NCBI RefSeq assembly: GCF_016429015.1
Contig: NZ_JAELTU010000067.1
Span: forward strand, 1-36,565
DNA from: Rhizobium sp. ASV20
GTDB lineage: Bacteria; Pseudomonadota; Alphaproteobacteria; Rhizobiales; Rhizobiaceae
Direction: 5' to 3'
Length of the DNA stretch: 36,565 bases
Numbering within the stretch: position 1 is the stretch's first letter; each line of letters starts with the position of its first letter. A program made the translations under genes and the position numbers. Shown piece after piece: positions 32,218-36,565 of the stretch. Under the pieces are notes generated by a model. It was not told where the DNA came from. It saw only the letters and a list, made by a program, of their open reading frames with translations, and did not search any database.

Positions 32218-33015
32218 TCATTGGCCCATCTTGTAGTCGAGGAACCACTTCTTGTTCAGGGCGTCGAAGGTGCCGTCGGCCTTGAGGCTGGCGATTGCCG
32301 CATTGACCGGGGCGACGAGATCGGAGCCTTTCTGGAAGATGAAGCCGAAGTCTTCGGAACCGAGCGGGCCTCCGACGAGCTTCAGACCGCCGTTAGAGGC
32401 GTCGACATAGCCCTTGCCAGCGGTGCCATCGGTCAGAACCAGATCGACGTCGCCGGTCTTCAGTGCCTGAACCGTGGCGCCAAAGGTTTCGAAGGTCTTG
32501 ATGCGCGGATTCTGTTCGTTACCGTCGAGTACAGAATATACCGCTGTATAGAAGGGTGTCGTGCCGGGCTGTGCGCCGATCAGGCCTTCCTTGAGAGCGG
32601 CGAAGCTCTTGGCATCGGTGAAGCGCTTCTCGTCGCCGCGCACGAGCATGAACTGCTCGGAGCGCATGTAGGGATCGGAGAAGTCGACCTTCTGCTTGCG
32701 CTCATCCTTGATGGTGATGCCGGTCATGCCGATGTTGTACTGGCCTTCCGAGACGGCCTGGATCATCGCGTCCCAGCTGGTGTTCTGGTATTCGACCTTG
32801 AAATTCAGCCGCTTGGCAATCTCGTTCATCGCGTCATATTCCCAGCCGATCGCCTTGCCGGATTTGGCGTCGACGAATTGAAGCGGCGGGTAGGCGTTCT
32901 CCGTGACGACGATGACAGTCTTGCCGTTGAGGTTCGGAAGATCGGCGGCGAAAGAAGCGAAAGGTGCAAGCACGAGGGCGCTGAGGCCCAGAAGGAACGA
33001 ACGACGGAATGCCAT
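32218..33015 (-). CDS. Polar amino-acid ABC transporter substrate-binding protein
   Basis: 265-aa periplasmic binding protein of family 3 (solute-binding, SBP_bac_3). A signal peptide (MAFRRSFLLGLSALVLAPFASFA) leads into ENAYPPLQFVDAKSGKAIGWEYDAMNEIAKRL, the usual first lobe. The segment SDPYMRSEQFMLVRGDE and the late GSEDFGFIFQKGSDL match it. It likely binds a polar or basic amino acid; the substrate is not resolved. GGGGAGATTTCC precedes the ATG. A 7-bp inverted repeat at 33066-33084 is upstream. Confidence 0.92.
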   Translation of the reverse strand: MAFRRSFLLGLSALVLAPFASFAADLPNLNGKTVIVVTENAYPPLQFVDAKSGKAIGWEYDAMNEIAKRLNFKVEYQNTSWDAMIQAVSEGQYNIGMTGITIKDERKQKVDFSDPYMRSEQFMLVRGDEKRFTDAKSFAALKEGLIGAQPGTTPFYTAVYSVLDGNEQNPRIKTFETFGATVQALKTGDVDLVLTDGTAGKGYVDASNGGLKLVGGPLGSEDFGFIFQKGSDLVAPVNAAIASLKADGTFDALNKKWFLDYKMGQ

Positions 33016-33065
33016 GGAAATCTCCCCGATTAGCGCGGCGGAAAAGTGTCATATTTGGAAAGCTT

Positions 33066-33084
33066 ATGGCAAGGCCGTTGCCAT
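33066..33084. promoter_or_regulatory. Inverted repeat upstream of ABC operon
   Basis: ATGGCAA-GGCCG-TTGCCAT, 51-69 bp before the binding-protein start. Possible operator; no direct evidence. Confidence 0.3.
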
Positions 33085-33202
33085 GGCCGCAATCACAAAA
33101 ATGGAAAAGTAACTCTAAAACGAGCGGTAGAAAGAGAAATTTCCTGTTCGCCGGCGAGCGTCTGCGACAGGCAGCAAGCGAGCGCATGTAGCGGGCAGCA
33201 AA

Positions 33203-33224
33203 AAGGCGACCCGGAGGTCGCCTT
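33203..33224 (-). terminator. Rho-independent terminator of rplS
   Basis: A 9-bp stem AAGGCGACC/GGTCGCCTT with a 4-nt loop. On the minus strand the stem is followed by a T run (TTTTT when the stem's last bases are counted), 30 bp after the rplS stop. Confidence 0.88.
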
Positions 33225-33253
33225 CAAGTGTCGCGATCCTGTCGGATCGAAAC

Positions 33254-33799
33254 TTATTCTGCGGCCGGCTCGGCTGCTGCGGCTGCAGCAGCAGCTTCGG
33301 CAGCTGCCTTTGCTTCTGCGGCTTCTGCTGCTGCCTTCTCGGCTGCGAGAGCCTGTGCGGCTGCAACCTTCTCGGCTTCGATACGAGCCTTTTCTTCGGC
33401 GAATGCCTGACGCTCTGCGTCGTTGAGCTTGCGGGCGCGGGTGCCGGTGTTTTCAACGATACGAGCAGCCTTGCCGCGCAGGTCGCGGAGGTAGTAGAGC
33501 TTGGCGCGACGGACCTTACCGCGGCGAACGACTTCGACGCTTTCGATCATCGGCGAGTAAACCGGGAATACGCGCTCGACGCCTTCGCCGTAGGAGATCT
33601 TACGGACCGTGAAGTTTTCCTGCAGACCGCCGCCCGAGCGAGCGATGCAAACGCCTTCATAGGCCTGAACGCGGGTACGGTTGCCTTCCGTGACCTTCAC
33701 GTTGACGCGAACGGTGTCGCCGGCGGAGAATTCGGGAAGGGTGCGCTTGGCTTCGATCTTGGCAGCCTGTTCGGCTTCCAACTGCTGAATGATGTTCAT
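33254..33799 (-). CDS. rplS: 50S ribosomal protein L19
   Basis: 181-aa L19. The first about 120 residues are the conserved protein (FSAGDTVRVNVKVTEGNRTR, GEGVERVFPVYSP, RRAKLYYLRDLRGKAARI). The remaining about 60 residues are a Glu/Lys then Ala-rich helix (EKAAAEAAEAKAAAEAAAA-like) absent from the 115-aa E. coli protein. Such tails occur in alphaproteobacteria. GAGG at the right distance supports the ATG. It has its own likely promoter to the right and its own terminator, although trmD and rplS are often neighbours in one operon. Confidence 0.97.
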   Translation of the reverse strand: MNIIQQLEAEQAAKIEAKRTLPEFSAGDTVRVNVKVTEGNRTRVQAYEGVCIARSGGGLQENFTVRKISYGEGVERVFPVYSPMIESVEVVRRGKVRRAKLYYLRDLRGKAARIVENTGTRARKLNDAERQAFAEEKARIEAEKVAAAQALAAEKAAAEAAEAKAAAEAAAAAAAAEPAAE

Positions 33800-33933
33800 A
33801 GTATCAACCTCGTTGTTGCTTCAACAGCCAGAGCGCCCTGAACTATCTATCCCTGGTCGGACCTTCTAGGTCTCGCCTCGGATATATGCCTGTTATGGCA
33901 GGGGCGAATACGTCTGCTTTTCTTTGGTGGTTG

Positions 33934-33949
33934 ATGGGAAATTTCCCAT
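33934..33949. promoter_or_regulatory. 16-bp perfect palindrome in rplS leader
   Basis: ATGGGAAATTTCCCAT lies 135-150 bp before the rplS start codon, close to the expected start of transcription. It could be an operator or form a 6-bp hairpin in the leader. Confidence 0.45.
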
Positions 33950-33959
33950 GCCGGGCGCG

Positions 33960-33988
33960 CACATACCCTATTGTCACGGCTTTGTCAC
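33960..33988 (-). promoter_or_regulatory. Candidate rplS promoter
   Basis: On the minus strand GTGACA (33983-33988) and TATGTG (33960-33965) are 17 bp apart. The -10 match is weak. Confidence 0.35.
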
Positions 33989-34078
33989 CCCTTGCCGCGG
34001 AATTAAGTCGGTCTTTGGGGCCGGAAAGGCGGCTTTCCATGATGATTCATCGCCTGCCGCCATCTCCTGGAATGCGGC

Positions 34079-34498
34079 TCAAGCTTTCTTCGGCTTTTTC
34101 CGTACCGATGCATTCAGGGCCGCCGCCTCGCGAACAAGCGCCTTCAACGCCTCCTCATCAATCTCCTCGTTCTCGTGGATATCGATGGCACGCCTTGTAT
34201 TGCCCTCGAGGCTGGAGTTGAAGAGGCGGGATGGATCGTCCAGCGAAGCGCCCTTTGCAAAGGTCAGCTTCACGACGCTCTTGTAGGTCTCGCCGGTGCA
34301 AATAATGCCTGCGTGCGACCACACCGGCACGCCCCGCCATTTCCATTCCTCGACCACATCAGGCTCGGCCTGCTTGATGAGCGCCCTGACGCGAGCGAGC
34401 GCCTTGCCGCGCCAGTCGCCCAGCTCCACGATTCTCTCGTCGATCAGTTTGGAAGGGGAGGCTGTCTGCTGCAAGTCCGCTGCACTGTCTTTCGCCAT
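34079..34498 (-). CDS. DUF1801 (YdhG-like) domain protein
   Basis: 139-aa cytoplasmic protein of the DUF1801 family. VRALIKQAEPDVVEEWKWRG, then PVWSHAGIICTGETYKSVVKL and LTFAKGASLDDPSRLFNSSL are the family pattern. The C terminus is Lys-rich (RKKPKKA). Function unknown; relatives include YdhG and frataxin-like folds. The ATG at 34498 is preferred because AGGAGG lies nine bases before it. Confidence 0.85.
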   Translation of the reverse strand: MAKDSAADLQQTASPSKLIDERIVELGDWRGKALARVRALIKQAEPDVVEEWKWRGVPVWSHAGIICTGETYKSVVKLTFAKGASLDDPSRLFNSSLEGNTRRAIDIHENEEIDEEALKALVREAAALNASVRKKPKKA

Positions 34499-34687
34499 TA
34501 TCCTGGTCCTCCTCGTTACCATCGCCCGAGCAATGGTTGAAACCTATAGCGATATCCCGCCTGCCGATACAGACCCGATATCATCTGCCTGCCTGTCGCA
34601 AAACCGGAAGCGGCATCGAGTTGCCTGAGGCGTCTATCGACAGCTTGATGACGAATCCGGCTATCCTTGAGCGGAGGCGATACGATT

Positions 34688-35248
34688 TCAGAACCCCCGG
34701 TGATCCTCGATCTTGATCGCCAGGCTCTGCAATTTCCGGAGCTGATTGTCTGCAAGAATGCGCGTCGGTATGAGTCTGTAGAGACGCCGGGATTCATAGA
34801 GCAGGATGCAGTGCCGATCCTGGCGGGCCTTTAGGAAATCGGTCCATTGCAAACGCGCTTCGCCAAAGTCGCTGCTGAAGTGCACGCCGTCTTCGCTCCA
34901 GGAGAGGTGGACCGGCTTGTGCAACGTTTTTTGTTCGCGATAGGTTTTTCGGGCCGCTCTCCCTCCTAACGCATAGACGATCAAGAACGGAATGCCGACG
35001 ATCGCGAAGGGGACGATAATGGCAAAGGACAGAATGGAGACGATGGCGTCGTTGGTATCGACGACGCTCGCAAGGATAAGTCCGCAGGCCGCCACTGCTA
35101 GCGCCCACAATGCAACAAGACGAATGATAGCCGTCCTGCTCCTGATATGCTGTCGAAAATGCAGACGCATAGCATACAGCAGATCCTGCGGCGTCAGCTC
35201 ATAAACGAGTTCAATACGCCGTTGGTCGTCTTGCCTGGGTTCAGACAT
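34688..35248 (-). CDS. YcxB-like membrane protein
   Basis: 186-aa protein. The N-terminal VYELTPQDLLYAMRLHFRQ precedes two membrane helices (RLVALWALAVAACGLILA and IVSILSFAIIVPFAIVGIPFLIV). The C-terminal cytoplasmic part has HLSWSEDGVHFSSDFGEARLQW and a DFLKARQDRHCILLY strand pair, as in YcxB-like proteins. Function unknown. It starts 36 bp after the stop of the exported neighbour, so the two are likely co-transcribed. Confidence 0.75.
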   Translation of the reverse strand: MSEPRQDDQRRIELVYELTPQDLLYAMRLHFRQHIRSRTAIIRLVALWALAVAACGLILASVVDTNDAIVSILSFAIIVPFAIVGIPFLIVYALGGRAARKTYREQKTLHKPVHLSWSEDGVHFSSDFGEARLQWTDFLKARQDRHCILLYESRRLYRLIPTRILADNQLRKLQSLAIKIEDHRGF

Positions 35249-35284
35249 GAGGCGTCCTCAAACGTGATAGGGTCGATCCGTGCA

Positions 35285-35770
35285 TTATGGTGATCCGAGA
35301 TTGGGCCGGAGTTCGCCTGTAATCTTTTCGAGGTTTTTTGGCGTTACCTGCCAGCGGAGTGGATCGTGATATTCGAAATCGGCATTGAAGCGCCGTGTTT
35401 CGCGATTGAACTGGAAGAGCATCCTGATGAAATCTCCGCGATGCTCGTGCTTGAGCCATTCGCGGTAGGATTTCACCTCCCGTTCGACGGCATCCGTGAG
35501 AAAAGTGACAGCATGGGGCTTGCCATTCCTGTCGTAGGCATATCCGTAGCTTTCGGCGACGTCTCCATCGGCATCGATGCCGAAGATCGCCGAAACCTCG
35601 ACCCAGTCAATGGTGTCAAGCTCGCCGGAATTGACCATCTCGCGGGCTATGCGCTCCATCCCTCCGGTATTTTGAGCTGCGGTCTGAGCGGTGGCGGGAA
35701 CTGACAACATCATTGCGACAAGACCGGCCGGGATCACGCGCGAGAACAGATTGCGCAGCTTCGATGCCAT
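35285..35770 (-). CDS. Exported protein, possible YezG/DUF600-like fold
   Basis: 161-aa protein. The first about 30 residues are a signal peptide (MASKLRNLFSRVIPAGLVAM, cleavage after ATA). The mature part has IDWVEVSAIFGIDADGDVAE, a VEREVKSYREWLKHEHRGD helix and a FNADFEYHDPLRW end. This order recalls YezG/DUF600 immunity proteins, but those are cytoplasmic and the similarity is only by eye. The ATG at 35770 follows GAGGGAAGAA; an in-frame start at 35833 would put 21 unrelated residues before the signal peptide. Confidence 0.6.
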   Translation of the reverse strand: MASKLRNLFSRVIPAGLVAMMLSVPATAQTAAQNTGGMERIAREMVNSGELDTIDWVEVSAIFGIDADGDVAESYGYAYDRNGKPHAVTFLTDAVEREVKSYREWLKHEHRGDFIRMLFQFNRETRRFNADFEYHDPLRWQVTPKNLEKITGELRPNLGSP

Positions 35771-35991
35771 TTCTTCCCTCGACTGACAGAAACCCGCCCA
35801 TCGCCATGGATGGAACGTGAACGTCCAAAGCAATCTAAACGCGAATGACTCGCCCTAAGACTGCATGGGAAATAGCGCGGCTTTTCAAAAAGCAACCGGG
35901 CTTGCGGCCTTCAGGCTCGTGTTATGGCGGGTTTTGAGCCTTCAATGCTGAGGAGGTGGGTGCAACAAAGCGGGGGTGGGTGCTCGCGGCC

Positions 35992-36565
35992 TTATTTTCC
36001 CGGCGTCTTGTCCAGCAGATCCGGCCGGCGCTCCCGCGTCAGCTGCTCGGCCTGCTCCTTCTGCCATTTGGCGATGGCCGCATGGTTGCCCGAGGTGAGC
36101 ACGGCGGGAATCTCGCGATCCTCCCAGATCTGCGGGCGGGTGTAGTGCGGGTGCTCCAGCAGGCCGCCTTCGAAGCTTTCGTGCAGGCCGGAAAGATCGT
36201 TGCCCATAACGCCGGGCAAGATGCGGATGATGGCATCGAGCAAAATCAACGCGGCCGGCTCGCCGCCCGAGAGAATATAGTCGCCGATCGAGACTTCCTC
36301 GAGGTCGCGGCCGTCGATGACGCGCTGGTCGACACCTTCGAAGCGGCCGCAGACGATGATGACGCCGTCGCCGCTTGCAAGTTCGCGCACGCGCTTCTGG
36401 GTCAGCGGCTTGCCGCGCGGGCTCATCAGCAGGCGCGGGCGGTTGTCGTTTTCACTGGCATGATCGATAGCACGGGCAAGCACGTCAGGTTTCAGCACCA
36501 TGCCGGCGCCGCCGCCGGCCGGCGTGTCGTCGACGGTGCGGTGCTTGTCGTTGGTAAAATCGCGG
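35992..36565 (-). CDS. trmD: tRNA (guanine-N1-)-methyltransferase, N-terminal part missing
   Basis: The C-terminal about 190 residues of TrmD, which methylates G37 of several tRNAs and prevents frameshifting. The frame enters from the right edge with DKHRTVDDTPAGGGAGMVLK. Motifs are GRFEGVDQRVID, the knot segment IGDYILSGGEPAALIL, and HYTRPQIWEDREIPAVLTSG. The stop is at 35992-35994. It is cut by the window end, so the start cannot be seen. Confidence 0.96.
   Translation of the reverse strand, partial: RDFTNDKHRTVDDTPAGGGAGMVLKPDVLARAIDHASENDNRPRLLMSPRGKPLTQKRVRELASGDGVIIVCGRFEGVDQRVIDGRDLEEVSIGDYILSGGEPAALILLDAIIRILPGVMGNDLSGLHESFEGGLLEHPHYTRPQIWEDREIPAVLTSGNHAAIAKWQKEQAEQLTRERRPDLLDKTPGK

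Noticed and set aside
1..36565. CRISPR arrays, insertion sequences, rRNA
   Set aside because: No regularly spaced repeats, transposase-like proteins or rRNA signatures were found by reading both strands.

Overview
The window is chromosomal DNA of an alphaproteobacterium, most likely Rhizobium or a close relative in the Rhizobiaceae. The grounds are high-GC coding bias, a glnK-amtB pair behind a sigma-54/NtrC-type promoter, a CenR-type response regulator, L19 with a long Ala/Glu-rich tail, a TrmD C-terminal portion near L19, and a local leuC / amino-acid ABC transporter / rplS arrangement. This is judged from remembered protein families; no database search was run. No insertion sequence, integrase, prophage or CRISPR array is visible. 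The only RNA gene is tRNA-Gly(GCC).

Layout. 1-4334 (+): five tightly overlapping genes: a fatty acid desaturase (5' end cut by the window), an alpha/beta hydrolase with a Cys nucleophile, a FemAB/GNAT-like acyltransferase, a four-helix SMR/EamA-like membrane protein and cyclopropane-fatty-acid synthase. They look like one translationally coupled lipid-modifying unit. A convergent MipA/OmpV-like outer membrane protein overlaps the end of cfa. 5124-7445: a poorly resolved spacer, a PAP2 phosphatase, a DUF1007 protein and tRNA-Gly. 7689-10407 (+): a prolyl-tRNA editing-type protein, a YbbN-type thioredoxin/TPR co-chaperone, a LON N-terminal-domain protein and a Trm112-like protein. 10471-13487 (-): a small helix-turn-helix protein, an Rrf2 regulator with a methyltransferase, and a UbiH-family FAD hydroxylase divergent from tesB. 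14481-16418: nitrogen sensing and ammonium uptake (glnK-amtB). 16692-21191: ftsK, lolA and xthA. 21226-22374 (-): cenR with a cyclic-nucleotide-binding-domain protein.

22866-29535 is accessory in character. It holds an aldo/keto reductase and three divergent regulator-target pairs (LysR/GST, LysR/MFS exporter, MarR/EamA exporter), each with dyad sequences in the shared spacer. 29606-36565 (-): leuC, a candidate 44-aa ORF, an amino-acid ABC permease plus binding protein without an ATPase, rplS, three small poorly characterised genes, and partial trmD. The three small genes lie between trmD and rplS, which are often adjacent in bacteria.

The strongest candidates for something undescribed are the five-gene lipid unit with its Cys-type hydrolase, the Rrf2-methyltransferase operon whose operator-like dyad covers the start codon, and the three genes between trmD and rplS, one of which is a secreted protein that may resemble the YezG/DUF600 immunity fold.
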